Source: Ecytonucleospora hepatopenaei (lineage: Eukaryota > Microsporidia > Enterocytozoonidae). From it: a stretch of 64,000 nucleotides of DNA. Below, piece after piece: positions 12,216-23,056 of the stretch. How positions within the stretch are numbered: position 1 is the first letter of the stretch; every line of letters begins with the position of its first letter. Position numbers and translations under genes: made by a program. Where the stretch lies: contig JAPMUG010000010.1 in NCBI GenBank assembly GCA_026692725.1, forward strand, positions 15,001 through 79,000. The letters run 5' to 3'. A model generated the notes under the pieces. That model did no database searches. It was not told the DNA's origin and saw only the letters and a list, made by a program, of their open reading frames with translations.

Positions 12216-12719
12216 ATAAAACATATTTTAATATAAAAAAACCAATTTCCATTCTAAAAGCTATTAAAATGAAATTTTTTTAATCCCCTTATATACTAAA
12301 CATATTTTTTACGATAAAAAAAATTTTATTTTGTTGGTCTTAAAATATATTATTTTTGAATATAGGGGTTAAAAAATTTGGCTTTTTATATTCAATTAAA
12401 ATTTTTTTATTCTTATTTACTATTTTTTGAAACATAAAAGTATGTTTTTAAAAAAATAAATAAAAAATTTATAACACATGACATAATATTAACAAATATA
12501 AATTTACATACTTATTTATTTTTAAATATTATTATGTAAAAAAGTGTTAAAATAAAATTTCAAGAGAAATAAAGCATATTATTGATTTGTTTATTTTCAA
12601 GTTTGCCCTCTAAAGAGAATGTGGAAGCAGAATGTTGCAAAAAGTATTGGTTTAAAAAAGCATTAAAATTATTAAAAGAAATTAATCAAATTAGTTGGTT
12701 GATAGTATTGGTTTAGTTT
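12216..12719. other. AT-rich gap, no gene seen
   Basis: This stretch probably includes the distal non-coding part of hAT 1. No open frame of note, RNA gene or repeat end was recognised. Confidence 0.4.
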
Positions 12720-13460
12720 TTATACTAAAAATTTGTTCACTTGATAATGACTTGGGGGAAAATTTGTAACTTGATCCGAAAAGTTTTTTGTCAGGTTCAT
12801 ACCATAAAAATAAGTTAAATTCTGTTCTTTTTCTTTCAAACAAATTTTAAAATCATAATTAATTGGTACAATTCCATTTTCTCCTGTATGTATGCATGCA
12901 ATTTCATTATTTTGAGGCAAGTTAAATGTTTTTTATTATTATATGGTTTTAAAAATATAATTCAATGTCAGTAAAATCTTTTATATCAACTACAGTTTTT
13001 AAATTATTTAAAATTTTACAATAAGGATTTGTTTTTCTTAACATTAAATCTAACTCTAATAATAAATTAGAATTACAATTATAATTTCTTTTGTTTTGTA
13101 TTCTATTTTTTGTTGCATTTATAGTATCAATAAAATAAAGCTGATTAAATTTTAATTCTTTTTTATTTTGAAGTGAAGTTGGTGTAATATGATAAAATGT
13201 TCCAAAAATATTAATAAACGGAACTCCATTGTTAATTTTTTATTTTAAAATTTGCTTTGAAACAAGCAAATGATAAACTTGAGTTATAATGTCTTATAAT
13301 TTTTAAAAAATTTTCAGATAAAATATGTTTGCCACGAAAAAGTTTTTTAGCAAATCTGGATATTCTATTTCAGGTAAAATAAACTTACCATTGGTACAAC
13401 AGTATTTAAACGATTTTTTGTTTAAACTTAAATTTGACTTAAAATTTATAGCTTTAAAAA
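12720..13460 (-). pseudogene. Helitron transposase N-terminal domain, decayed
   Basis: Three blocks on the minus strand follow the order of the Helitron-like N-terminal domain. CCTNGKFILPEI (about 13365-13402) matches the zinc-binding CC..GK..LP segment. GVPFINIFGTFYHITPTSL (13180-13235), followed by QLYFIDTINATKNR and LDLMLRKTNPYCKI, matches the middle. LPQNNEIACIHTGE...INYDFKICLKE (12840-12922) matches the end. Stops and frame changes separate them. The HUH nuclease and helicase are missing. An intact Helitron would move by rolling-circle replication. The family match rests on motif order rather than a search. Confidence 0.65.
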
Positions 13461-13609
13461 ATTAAAATATTAAATTTCTTTTTCCTAAAAGAAACTCTTC
13501 TGTTTTTTCTACATTTTCAAAAGAATTAATTTTTTTAATTTTAGTTATATGTTTTTCAGTGGTAAAAAAAGAATCACGCATTTTTATTTTAGTATAGATA
13601 GTTCTTCTT

Positions 13610-14640
13610 TTAGACCAAAGGGGGTGAATACCGACCACAAAAGTGGGTGCGTGTAATATTTGTTTTTTTACCCAAATTTATATAAACAAACAAAAAAGAA
13701 AATTTAAAGAAAGATTTGTTGGTCGTATGGGATGATTTGGTGTTAAATAAATGTTTACAATGCTCTTTTTTTACTTGTTTTGTTTCAAAAACTTCTTTTA
13801 ATGTTATTTGTAGGAATAACATGTGCAAGATGAAAAGGACAATTTTTAAAAACAGTGTCCTTGAAAACTTCAAAAAAGGAGTATATAAACTATTAGTGTT
13901 AGTAAACATGATTTTTTAAACTTTTCTAACAAGCAAATTTCATAAAAATTACCATACAATCATAAAAATCCTAATAATTTTTTCAGAACAGTAAATTTTT
14001 ATTTCAAAAATAACTACAAGAAAATTACTTACATGATAGGTGGCCCTAATATCATAGTTGAGATTGATGAAAGTAAGTTTGGAAGGCACCAATATACCAG
14101 GGGTCACCATGTTGAAGGAGTTTGGCTGTTAGGCCTTGTTGAAAGAACACCAGAAAGAAGAGTTGTTTAAATTCCTGTTAAAATCAGGAATAAAGAAACA
14201 CTCACTGAGATAATACTTGCTCATGTTTATCCAGTATCAGTAATTTATACTGATTCTTGGAGAGGATATGGAAATTTAAAAAATTACTTTATTCATTATA
14301 AAGTAAATTATTTATTGTATTATGTGGATCCATTAAATGGTGTTCATACAAACACCATAGAAGGAAATTGGTCTCATTTGAAAAAATATATTAGCCATAA
14401 GTGGCAAACAGAAAAAAATATTTGGCTGCCTTTGGCAATAGCCATGACTAAAAGAAACAGTTGTGTTAATGAGTTTATTAAAAATTTCTTGATTTTGACA
14501 GTTAGCTATTAAACTTTTCGTTATTTATATGTTTTTATAGTTTCTTTTAAATTTTATTTTACTAAAAGACAAAAATGGGAGTAAAAAAACAAATTTTTCA
14601 CGCACACACTTTTGTGGTCGGTATAAACTATTTTAGTTGT
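13610..14640 (+). mobile_element. Merlin (ISXO2-like DDE) element 1
   Basis: Inverted ends ATACCGACCACAAAAG (about 13628-13643) and CTTTTGTGGTCGGTAT (about 14610-14625) frame a Merlin-type transposase. The inner part GTG(G/T)GTGCGTG is also shared. The outermost bases and target duplication are unclear. Confidence 0.75.
13716..14512 (+). pseudogene. Merlin-type transposase 1
   Basis: An N-terminal zinc-ribbon-like segment (LNKCLQCSFF...CRNNMCKMKR, about 13740-13830) is followed in other frames by IVEIDESKFGRHQYTRGH, VIYTDSWRGYGNL and GVHTNTIEGNWSHLK, the three acidic motifs of the ISXO2/Merlin DDE fold. A TAA interrupts the domain near 14168 and frame changes lie before it. This class cuts and pastes with short target duplications. 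Identity to Merlin 3 is visible at protein level, but the copies are clearly different lineages. Confidence 0.75.
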
Positions 14641-14960
14641 CTTTTATAATTAAAATGGTTCATTTCTAGTAATATTAGCAGAATAACACAAAACATGTTT
14701 GAAATTTTGAAAATAAAACTTTGTTTTTATTTACATATTTTTAGAGACCTTAAACCATTAGCAGAAAAAAATAAAATTATAGGTATAATTTTAGAAAAAA
14801 GTGTTATTAAAGAAAAAATGGAACAAATAAAAATACAAATTATTTTATTTTTGATTTGAAAGATTGACATGTACTGATTGTACAGACAAATTGAAAAATT
14901 TTACATTTGATAGCTTTGACAGTAAACTATAAAAATCTTTGTAAAAAAAATTACCCATCT
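14641..14960. other. Gap with weak coding remnants, unassigned
   Basis: Short open stretches exist, for example one reading CTDKLKNFTF near 14880, but no family is recognisable. Confidence 0.3.
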
Positions 14961-14964
14961 AAAG

Positions 14965-15249
14965 ATGGAAAGAAGAAACGAAATAATTGAAGAAGATAAC
15001 CAGGCCAGCAGAAGGCACCCGGGCAAGTGCAGAAGAGAGAAGGAATACAGGAAAAGAATGAAGGAAGCAGCAAAGGAATACAAAAGGCAGGAAACTAGTC
15101 AAGAGGAATTAAATGAATTGATTAAAATAATAGCTGAAGCAGTAGAGGACAAACAAATAAGGAAGAAGCTAACAGAAGCCGTTAAGAGTATTAAGGAAGA
15201 AGAAGAAGAAGATGAAGATGAGAATGATAGAATAACTAAATTTAATTAG
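14965..15249 (+). CDS. Small highly charged protein, unknown
   Basis: The frame of 94 codons starts MERRNEIIEEDNQASRR and is rich in Lys, Arg and Glu throughout, with a predicted helical pattern and an acidic run EEEEEDEDEND before the stop. Its base composition is clearly higher in G and C than its surroundings, with G at many codon ends, unlike the adjacent decayed transposons. That may mean a recently acquired or once-functional exon-like piece. There is no CCC box immediately upstream, and no known domain is evident. It could be a fragment of a longer gene rather than a complete one. Confidence 0.4.
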   Translation: MERRNEIIEEDNQASRRHPGKCRREKEYRKRMKEAAKEYKRQETSQEELNELIKIIAEAVEDKQIRKKLTEAVKSIKEEEEEDEDENDRITKFN

Positions 15250-15433
15250 TATTCTATTTCTAAGTCTTGTCAAAAGATAATGAAAAAGAAACAATATAAT
15301 GTATTATTTTTGGATCTAAAACAAATTTCTTTAAAGAAAAGGTCTTTATAAATGATGAAATTAGTATTTAAAATTTTAAACTTAGATGCAGAAAAGATAA
15401 ATATAATAGTATTTATACAACAAAATATGAAAT

Positions 15434-15862
15434 TTGTTTGAAAATAATAGTATAATAGAAATAATTAAACAAAAAGATATTGATTTAAAAGATTATATTA
15501 TTTATCTTTTAAAAATTTTAAAATATGATTTAAATTGTAATGTTTTTGGCAAATTAATCAAAGAAAAGACAGAAAATAAAACAGAATATTTTTTAAAAGA
15601 TCAAAGTGTAAAAGTACGTTGTAATTTTAAAAATTTAAATGAATCTTTTTTTTAAGAATATGTTGGAAAATTTGTTTTAATAACAAATTTAAAAAGTTTG
15701 TTTTATAAAAATATTTATTTAGAATACACAATTAACAGTAGCATAGCAATTATTTCCAACAAACAAATTAATGTAAAAAATGATTTTTTATCAATATATA
15801 AAGAGTTTTTTATAAAACTCCAACTCTCAGATATTAGTGTAATAATCTTAAATTCTATTTAA
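15434..15862 (+). pseudogene. Possible IS4/IS1634-like DDE transposase remnant
   Basis: One frame runs for about 142 codons with a single in-frame TAA at 15653. After the stop, EYVGKFVLITNLKSLFYKNI resembles the segment before the catalytic Glu in IS4-type transposases (GYFVLITNL followed by an acidic helix). The N-terminal part is Lys/Ile-rich and unassigned. The family call is tentative: catalytic Asp residues are not seen. Confidence 0.3.
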
Positions 15863-16154
15863 TAGAAATTAGAATTATTTGTCATGGTATAGACCTGATA
15901 AAAATTTTTTTACTTTTTACCCCAACCTACAGTAGTACGCATAAGTATTGAGACGAATAAAAAATGCTCAACTAATCATGCTACAGTATATTTCCTTTAA
16001 AAGACCCTTTAAAATTAAATAAAATTTTCAAATGTTTTTATAGTTTGTTTTCATATGTTGTGTTTTAAAATTTAGGGGTATAAATAATAAATTTTTAAAA
16101 ATCAAGTACGCAAAAGTATTGAGAATCAATCAAAAATTAATAGTTTAATCAATA

Positions 16155-16167
16155 AAATTTTCCCTCG
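16155..16167 (+). promoter_or_regulatory. Putative promoter box of Tc1-B transposase
   Basis: AAATTTTCCCTCG has its CCC 41 bases before the ATG at 16203, almost the same geometry as in Tc1-A and Tc1-D. Confidence 0.5.
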
Positions 16168-16202
16168 TCATTTTTTAATAAATTTTTATGTAAAAATTAG
16201 GC

Positions 16203-17193
16203 ATGCCATTGAAGAAACATTTAACTGATATTGAAAAAAACAATATCCTAAGATGTAGAGATGAAAACATGACTTGGGTTCAAACCAAACGTATAACAGG
16301 TAGGTCAAGATCAACCATATACCGTGTTTGGAACCAAAAGGAACCATTGGAAAAAAAGTTGCGCCCAGGAAGACCCAGGTTAATATCAAAAAGGGTATTA
16401 AAATTGATATTAAAAAAATCAGTTCAGGAAAAAGCAACCTGTGGCAAAATAATAAAAGAACTGAATTTAAAGGTATCACACGATACTGTTTTAAGGGCCA
16501 TAAGAGAAAATGATCAAAGGAAGTGGGGGAAAAAGAAAGCTTGTTTTAATCTCGATGAGAAGAAAAAAAAGATAGGTTTGATTGGGCGTTGGATCATATC
16601 TATTGGGACAAGGAATGGAACAAGGTTATTTTTTCTGATGAAAAAAAGTTTAATCTTGATGGTCCAGATGGTTTAAACTACCATTGGTATGATCCGGCCT
16701 TACCTGATCAGGTTTTTTCTAAGAGACAACAAGGAGGAGGAAGTTTAATGGTCTGGGGAGCATTTACCGTACATGGAACTTTGCATCTTGAGTTCATAGA
16801 AGGTACTATGACGTCAGGTTCATACAAAAAATGATGAACAAGATCATAGTACCTTACATTTTGAACACTGATGAAAATTTAATTTATCAGCAAGATAATG
16901 CAAGTGTCCATGTAAAGGGAGAAATGGTAGGATTTTTTGAGGAAAAGGGTATTACAGTATTGGAATGGCCCTCATGCTCCCCGGACCTTAATCCGATTGA
17001 AAATTTGTGGGGCTGGTTGGTCCGTAGGGTATATGAATCAGGTATTCCTTTTAGATCAAAAAAGGACCTGAAAAAGGCAATTTTACAAGCATGGGAAACA
17101 ATCCCAGATAATTTAATTAAAAAACTTGTAGGTTCAATGAAGAAACGCTGCAAAGAAGTGCTTGAAAAACGTGGAGATAAAATAAATTATTAA
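16203..17193 (+). pseudogene. Tc1-like DD34E transposase, two frameshifts
   Basis: Three frames together cover a full-length Tc1 transposase. The first (16203 to about 16580) holds the helix-turn-helix (GRSRSTIYRVW) and GRPR. The second (about 16575-16834) holds VIFSDEKKFNLDG and GGGSLMVWGAF. The third (16831-17193) holds LIYQQDNASVH, SPDLNPIENLWGWLVR and the C terminus. One break is near a run of A at 16562-16570 and the other in AAAAAA at 16827-16832, both typical indel sites. The acidic triad is conserved with DD34E spacing. It is recently inactivated unless the frameshifts are assembly errors. Confidence 0.85.
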
Positions 17194-17405
17194 ATTCTCA
17201 ATATTTTTGCGTAGTTAAAAATTTATTGATCAGGGTAAATAAATTTTTAATATACATTTTATACTTAAAATTTAATAATAAATAGGGGGATTTGATCAGT
17301 TTTTAATAAAAAATTTTAATATTGATTTTTTATTAAAAAAACTTATATAAAATTTTTATTTTGCCCTCAAAAAGTACAGTCTCTATACTTTTGCGTACCA
17401 CTGTA

Positions 17406-17955
17406 TTAATATATATAAAAATTAGTTTTATATATATAAATAGTTATTTTTTATTAAAAAAGTTGACAATTTTTTTTATTTATTTAATTATATATATATA
17501 TATATATCATGCCAAAGACACCAGAAAAAAAGAGTATAGAAAAGGACAAGAGGTGGCGTCGTCACCTTGAGTCCGAGGCGCATCAAGCGAGGGTATCCTA
17601 AGAGGAAGAAAAGGCAGCTTAACAGAAACAAGACGAAAAAACATACATGATGAGTCAATAAATTTTAAAAAGTACTTTTTTTCCCCGCGGCAGGACGTGG
17701 AATTTTTCAAATAAACATTGACATTTATTTTGTACTATTGTAATGAGAAAAATTGTAATAAAAAATTTAAGAATTATAACTAGGGTAACAGCGATTTACC
17801 ATGTTTTATCTTAAAACATATTATGTTACAAAATTTGAATGTTTTTTTATAAGAAACTTGTGTTTAAACTTTAAATGTTTTTTATGATTATATTTCCCTC
17901 TCGTTTTTTTAATTTTTTTAACATTAATGTGAATTTCTTAAGTTTAAAAACTAAT
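17406..17955. other. Intergenic, with a short GC-richer coding-like islet
   Basis: At 17510 an ATG opens a 30-codon frame (MPKTPEKKSIEKDKRWRRHL...) ending in TAA at 17600. The neighbouring bases to about 17650 and the CCCCGCGGCAGGACG at 17682-17697 are also GC-richer than the surroundings. It resembles the N terminus of a charged protein cut short, but no family is recognised. The rest is AT-rich. Confidence 0.35.
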
Positions 17956-17959
17956 CTGC

Positions 17960-19280
17960 CAAAAAATCAAAGTTAGATAAGTATTTAGACTCATCAAAAG
18001 AGTTTGTAGTACAAAATAAAACAATTTATTGTAAGCATTGTTATTTTTTAATTTAAAAATTTGATGGTTATACATAAAAAATCTTTAAAGTTATTGTGTA
18101 AACACAACAGACATTTGCACAAAAAAAGAAAAAAGACTAAAAAGCGAAGAAATATTTAATAAAGGAGAATTTTATTCAATAAAGTTTTTTACGCTTTTAT
18201 TTCTTTTTTAAATAGAATAAGATTTTATTTAATAGTCTAAACAATAATTCAACGAAAATCTCTTTGATTTTTTAAGATATCCTCTATATTTAAAAGAATT
18301 TTATAGAGAAACCTTGTTGCCTGAAACTTTTGATATAGAGAAAAATAATATTTACAATATATTTATTAATAAACCATTTTGTTTATCTCTTGATGAGTCT
18401 AAATTACTTTATTTAGGTGATGTTTTGGCGATAAACATGTCAAAATTAAATTCAAAATTTTTTAATAAAAAAATTGATTCAAAAAAAGCAATTGTTATTT
18501 TTAAATCAATTAAATTAACTCTGTAAAATGTATTTTCAAAACTTTTAACAAAGATCCGTTTAAATTTTCAATTACTGATAGTTCGACAGTATATCGCAAA
18601 GTTGGTAAAATGATGAAGGAAAAATATGACATAAAACATGTTTAATGTCTTTGTCACAATCTGCATAACCTTGCGGAGACAGCCAGAAAGGAATTAAAAA
18701 CTTTAGGCTATTTTTGGAATTAATCAACGTAAAGTAGAAAAAAGGGCACCATTTTAAAGATTGTTGAAATATATATCGAAAAATTTGCCCATTTTTTGAG
18801 TTTTGTAACCACAAGATAGGAAAAATGTATCAAATCAGCACTTTTCTTTAGAGACCATTTTGTCGAAATTTTAGATGTTTTTTTCTAAATTTCGCAAAGG
18901 GTCTAAGAGCATTAAAATAACCGAAAAATAGCATAAAGAACTTGTTTCTGAGTTTATTTTACTCGAAAAATTAAAGATTTTACCATCACTTATTTAAAAG
19001 TTAGAAAAATTGATTTAACATTGAAAAGACAATTTAAAATATTCTTTTTAATTTAAAGTGGATTAAAAACAAAATTTTTTAGTTAGAGCGTCAGAACCCT
19101 TACGGAACTGTAAGTATAAACATTTAAAGAATATAAATTTGACTAATGCAAATATTGAGTGTTCATTTTTGCAACAGAAACAATTTTAAATGCACAAGGA
19201 AATAATTTAACTGTAAAAAAATTATTTCAAAGATTAATAACTTATTAAATTAATTTTATATTCTATTTAAAATTAACTTA
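17960..19280 (+). pseudogene. hAT transposase 2, heavily decayed
   Basis: A BED-finger-like start (KLDKYLDSSKEFVVQNK, then IYCKHC, about 17965-18035) is followed by NIFINKPFCLSLDES (about 18358-18402, the first catalytic Asp region) and KHVxCLCHNLHNLAE (about 18630-18672, matching the C-x-x-H motif of hAT 1). Further decayed sequence follows in several frames. Stops are numerous, and TETRW-type and C-terminal dimerisation motifs are not clear. The open stretch 18314-18526 is only a piece of this pseudogene. It is older than hAT 1. Confidence 0.6.
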
Positions 19281-19329
19281 ATAATATATACGTATTATTA
19301 ATTTACCAAAAAATAAAATTTCTGGTAAA

Positions 19330-19560
19330 TTGTTGCTACCCTACTGATTATATAATGATCACTTATTTGGTAACTTAATTTTTTAGTATTTCCTAAACGT
19401 TTGTTAAATAATTGGTATTCATAGTCTATTTCATTACTATTAAGTACGTTATATACCTGTCTAGTACCTCCATTAACTTTTATGACTTGTACTTTATTGT
19501 AGTCGTGAAATACGTTATTTTTAATTACTTTTTTATTCTAGTCACCAAGGACGTATGTTT
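19330..19560 (-). pseudogene. Unassigned coding remnant
   Basis: On the minus strand a frame without stops for about 65 codons reads NNVFHDYNKVQVIKVNGGTR, continuing to SDHYIISRVATIYQ. Its start is lost and it ends against Merlin 2. It has the flavour of the C-terminal part of a retroelement polyprotein, but I cannot name the family. Confidence 0.25.
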
Positions 19561-19604
19561 TGACAATATTTTTAAAATAGTTTTAAATTAAAGTTCAATT
19601 ATTT

Positions 19605-20503
19605 GGTCGAAGACCCTTTATAAGGAACACAAAAGTGGGTGCCTGAAAATTTTGTTTTTTAGCTTAATTTATGAGTTTTGAAAAATTAAAATCTTTAAGG
19701 AACGATTTGAAGTTGGTATAGAGAAATTTAATGATAAGTAAATGTTAAAGATGCAATTATCCTACACGTTTTTACACAAATCTATTTTAATGTCATTTGT
19801 ACAAACAAAATGTGCAAATAAAAGAGATCAGATTTTAAAGGGACGGTGTTAGAAAATTAAAAAAGGACTGGATATGTTTATTAAGTTAAAAACATGGTAT
19901 TTTTAAACACGTTTATTATTCAAATAGCATCCATACTTCCTTATAAAGTTAATAATCTTAAAATTTTTCTTAAATCATTAAACAAGTATATTAAAAATAA
20001 CTATGAAAGGTTTACTGATAAGATAGGTGGTCCTGAAAAAGTTGTAGAAATTGATGAAAGTAAGTTTGGAGAGCGAAAATACAACAAGGGCTCCATATAA
20101 AGGGGGTTTGAGTATTAAGGATGGTAGAGCGCACCATAGTAAGAAGAATTTTTTATTCTTGTTAAAACAGGAATAAAAAACACTCAGTAAACTTACTCTT
20201 TGTCATATTCATCCCGGATTTATTATTTATACTGATAGATGGAAAGTGTATGAAAATGTAATAGAAATGTTTATTCACGCAACAGTAAACCATTCTTTAC
20301 ACTTTGTTGATCCTATAGGAGGTGTTCATACTAATACAATTGAATTAAACTGGGCTCTTTTAAGAAAAATATTTGCCATAGATAGCGAACTGAAGATAAA
20401 ATATGGTTGCCATTAGCTATTGTTATAGCTAAAGAAATGCATGTATTAATTATTTTATTAAATAAATGATTGATTATTAATGTAAATTTATTAAAATATT
20501 GTA
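19605..20503 (+). mobile_element. Merlin element 2, decayed, right end lost
   Basis: It begins GGTCGAAGACCCTTTATAAG, similar to the inverted outer end of Merlin 3 at 22277-22292, then shares ACACAAAAGTGGGTGC with Merlin 1. Coding traces on the plus strand include VVEIDESKFGERKYNKG (about 20041-20091), FIIYTDRWKVYENV (about 20219-20260) and GVHTNTIELNWALL (about 20320-20362), broken by stops and frame changes. The right end is replaced by the Tc1-C end at 20504. Confidence 0.7.
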
Positions 20504-21266
20504 CAGTGGGGTGAAAAATTTTAAAAACACCCTTTTTAACGTAAATATTATCATTTATTTATTTTGAAAATTTTTAGCCCCATATTATTTTTTATCATAA
20601 AATTTTAAACAAAAATATGTATTTATTATTAAATTTTATTCATTAAATTTTCTTTTATAAAAAATTAATTAAAAATAAAAACGCATAAATTTAGAAACTT
20701 TAATAATTAATTCTTTTACCATTCTTTTCAACAACACTAGGCACCTGTCAAACATAGAATCAACTAACTTTTCATTAAATTTAATGGGATTGCATTCCAT
20801 GCCTCTAAAATGGCATCTTTAAGCTTTTTTAATTTTTATAATTTCGTCCCTCCCCCCCTTTGTACATTCTCTTGACCATCCAACCCATATGTTTTCGATT
20901 GGATTCAGTTCTGGGGAGCATGAAGGCCAATCAAGAACAGAAATGCCCTTTTCTTAAAAAATACCTTCATTTCACCACCAACATGGGCTGATGAATTGTC
21001 CTGCTGATAAATAAATTCTTGATCACTACTATTGATTTTAGGTAAAATGACTTTTTCATCAATTTTTTATATTTACCTGAATCAATAGTACTGTCAATGA
21101 ATTCCAAGTGAATTGTACCGTCGTAATTAAAAGTTCTCCAGACCATAACTCCGCCTCCTTTGCATTGGCGGGTGTTATAATTTTCGTTTTCTTTGTCCAG
21201 GTCATGCCAATAGTATTGCATACCATCTGAACCGTCCAAATTAATTTTTTTTCTTCAGAAAAGATT
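20504..21266 (-). mobile_element. Tc1/mariner element C, truncated by Merlin 3
   Basis: The outer end CAGTGGGGTGAAAAATTT follows a TA at 20502-20503; the inner end AAAACGCATAAATTTAGAAA is near 20680. On the minus strand remnants of the C-terminal transposase give GGGVMVW, DGSDGMQYYWHDLD (20967-21239) and, in other frames, the catalytic C-terminal region at about 20860-20960. It ends at VIFSEEKK, where the first catalytic Asp is Glu, exactly where Merlin 3 begins. The N-terminal half is missing. Confidence 0.75.
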
Positions 21267-22292
21267 ACTGATGGATCAGGGCTCCTTATAACACTCTAAA
21301 TTTTGCCCCGGGGTAAAAATTTGTTTTTTTAACCCTATTTTAATGTTTTCAAAAAAACAATATTTAAAAACATTGTTAGCCAAGAATTTAGAGGACTTAA
21401 ATATAAATAAATGTTTAAATTGTAATTCTTAACAACGTTTTAAATCTTCTACTACTTTTCATTAATTTGTACATGGAAATTTTGCAAAAAAGAGACTTCT
21501 GTGTTTTCACACAGTACTTTTAAAAATTTCAAAAGGGGAGTAGAAGATTTAATAAACTTGTTTGAATTACTTTTTAGTGCTGTTAATTTACGAGCTATTT
21601 CAAGAATAATGCCTTATAGCTACTCCAAATTAAAATTTTTTATGTCAAAAGACATAATGATAGGTTCTTATATAATACGATTGAAGGTGAGGGTATTATA
21701 GTTAAAATTGATGAAAGCAAATTTGGCAAGCAAAAATACAACAGAGGCCATAAAGTTGATGGTGTTTGGGTCTTAGGTATGGTAAAAAGAACAGCAGATA
21801 AGAGAATTGTTCTCATACCAGTAAAAGCCCGTATTTTCAACACTCTAGAAGCATTAATTAAGAGACATGTTGCGCCTAAGACAATTACTTTTATTGATCA
21901 ATGGAAAGGTTATAGTTATTTATCAAAATACTATACTCACAAGACAGTAAATCACTCAAAATTGTTCGTAAATCCTGAAAATGGAGTTCATACTAATACA
22001 ATTGAGGGTAATTGGGCTCCAATTAAACAGAATATTTACAAAAATTGGAGAACCGAAAAAAATTTTGGTTTCCATTGACGATTAGAATGGCTAAAAGGAA
22101 TGGTTGTTTGAAGGAGTTTTTGATGAATTTCATTAGAAAATAAACTATTAGGATCTTAAAAAATATTTTTTTAATGTTATAACTTATAAAATTTTTATTA
22201 ACATGTTTTGTTTTTTAAAATGCAAAAATTGGGGTAAAAAAATGAAATTTTGCCAGGGGCAAAATTTAAGGTCGTGTTAAGGGTCTTCGGCC
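21267..22292 (+). mobile_element. Merlin element 3, the best preserved
   Basis: The inner inverted ends are TAAATTTTGCCCC (21296-21308) and GGGGCAAAATTTA (about 22256-22268). The outer bases of the right end, GGTCGTGTTAAGGGTCTTCG, resemble in inverse the left end near 21267-21295 and the start of Merlin 2. It is inserted at or in Tc1-C on the left and borders gene B1 on the right. Confidence 0.7.
21501..22140 (+). pseudogene. Merlin-type transposase 3
   Basis: The frame at 21501-21701 gives NFKRGVEDLINLFELLFSAV, and after one frame change at about 21690 the domain reads IVKIDESKFGKQKYNRGH, GVWVLGMVKRTADKR, ITFIDQWKGYSYL and GVHTNTIEGNWAPIK to 22078. A last frame change near 22065 precedes the C terminus. 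All three acidic positions (D in KIDES, D in FIDQW, E in TIEGN) remain. Only about two indels separate this copy from an open reading frame, so it is the youngest of the three Merlins. Its N-terminal zinc ribbon is poorly preserved. Confidence 0.75.
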
Positions 22293-22688
22293 GCTGTGGG
22301 TATACTCTTTACAAGTCCTCATAGCCTCGAAATGTTTCTTGTCTAACTTGATGTATTCCTGACACAACTGATCTGCAGCTCCTAGTTCAATCTCTGTGTA
22401 TTTTTTGTTATATACTTCCGTTTTTATCTTATTCTGTAGTATTTCTCTTTCGACTTTTTCTAGTGCTGATTCCTCTCCTAGTACCACGTATTTTCTGGCT
22501 TCATAATTATAACTAATATAAGCTATTTCCGGATTTGAACCTACGACATTTCTAAAGGCTACACCCATGACTTTGACTTTGTAACCATTGCACTGCAGGA
22601 GTAGGAATCTATAATTTCTTTTATTTTTTGTGGAGATTCTCTTAAGCATGTTTATGCCTCTCTCCTTACTTTTTATTTGTTTTCGCAT
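22266..22688 (-). CDS. Gene family B, copy 1, unknown, 3' truncated
   Basis: I place the start at the ATG at 22688 (MRKQIKSKERGINMLKRIS) because copy B2 begins with the same residues. An earlier TTG would add 13 residues. The protein reads LLLQCNGYKVKVMGVAFRNV and later ELGAADQLCQEYIKLDKKHF. No domain is recognised. It runs for about 140 residues, then leaves homology at SGRRPLTRP, which is encoded by the Merlin 3 end, so its true C terminus is lost. CCCC lies about 15 bases upstream of the ATG. The B family is found twice here, each time downstream of a C repeat. Confidence 0.55.
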   Translation of the reverse strand: MRKQIKSKERGINMLKRISTKNKRNYRFLLLQCNGYKVKVMGVAFRNVVGSNPEIAYISYNYEARKYVVLGEESALEKVEREILQNKIKTEVYNKKYTEIELGAADQLCQEYIKLDKKHFEAMRTCKEYTHSGRRPLTRP

Positions 22689-22799
22689 CTCGTGTAGAGG
22701 GGTTTTGGATTTTTTTCTTTTTAACAATTTTTTAATATAAAGTTTATTAAATTTTCTTATTAAAAATTTTTTTAATTTTAAGTTTATTAAAAAACTAAT

Positions 22800-23056
22800 T
22801 TGGTACGCCTTTCAGGCCATTTGTTCTTAAAAAAGAAAGCCATGCAGTGGATTGCATCACCACATGTCTTGGTTAAGATTTTAAGTTCGTTGTTTGCTCT
22901 AAAGAGCGTGTTTGATTTTTGCAAAAAGTTTTTAGCTTAATCCAAGGTGTTTTATGGGCCGGGGTGTGAGCGAGGGGCTACTCACTGGGTTCGCTATGCT
23001 ATTACATAGCTTATGGTCTCGCCTCCCTGTCCGTATAGTCGTAATTCCTTATTTCA
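22800..23056 (-). repeat. Repeat family C, copy 1
   Basis: This block is alignable at nucleotide level with 28150-28430: AAAGAAAGCCATG.(A/T)GTGG, GGATTGCATCACCACA, GCTATG.TATTACATAGCT and CCCTGTCCGTAT. On the minus strand a decayed peptide can be followed (ENEIRNYDYTDR; LCNSIANPVSSPSLTPRP). It is GC-richer than its surroundings and sits just upstream of gene B1. The LINE fragment ends within its edge. Confidence 0.7.

Larger units (their letters stand above)
15930..17403 (+). mobile_element. Tc1/mariner element B (1.47 kb)
   Basis: The ends CAGTAGTACGCATAAGTATT and the inverse ...TATACTTTTGCGTACCACTG are flanked by TA (15928-15929, 17404-17405). A second, inner copy of GTACGCAAAAGTATTGAGAA at about 16106 and its inverse at about 17197-17212 give the IR/DR layout also found in elements A and D. 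Confidence 0.85.

Noticed and set aside
22540..22625. tRNA-like sequence on the minus strand (TGCAGTGCAATGGTTA and GGTTCAAATCC look like A and B boxes)
   Set aside because: The T stem does not pair well, no acceptor stem forms, and copy B2 does not keep the B box; it is coding sequence of family B.
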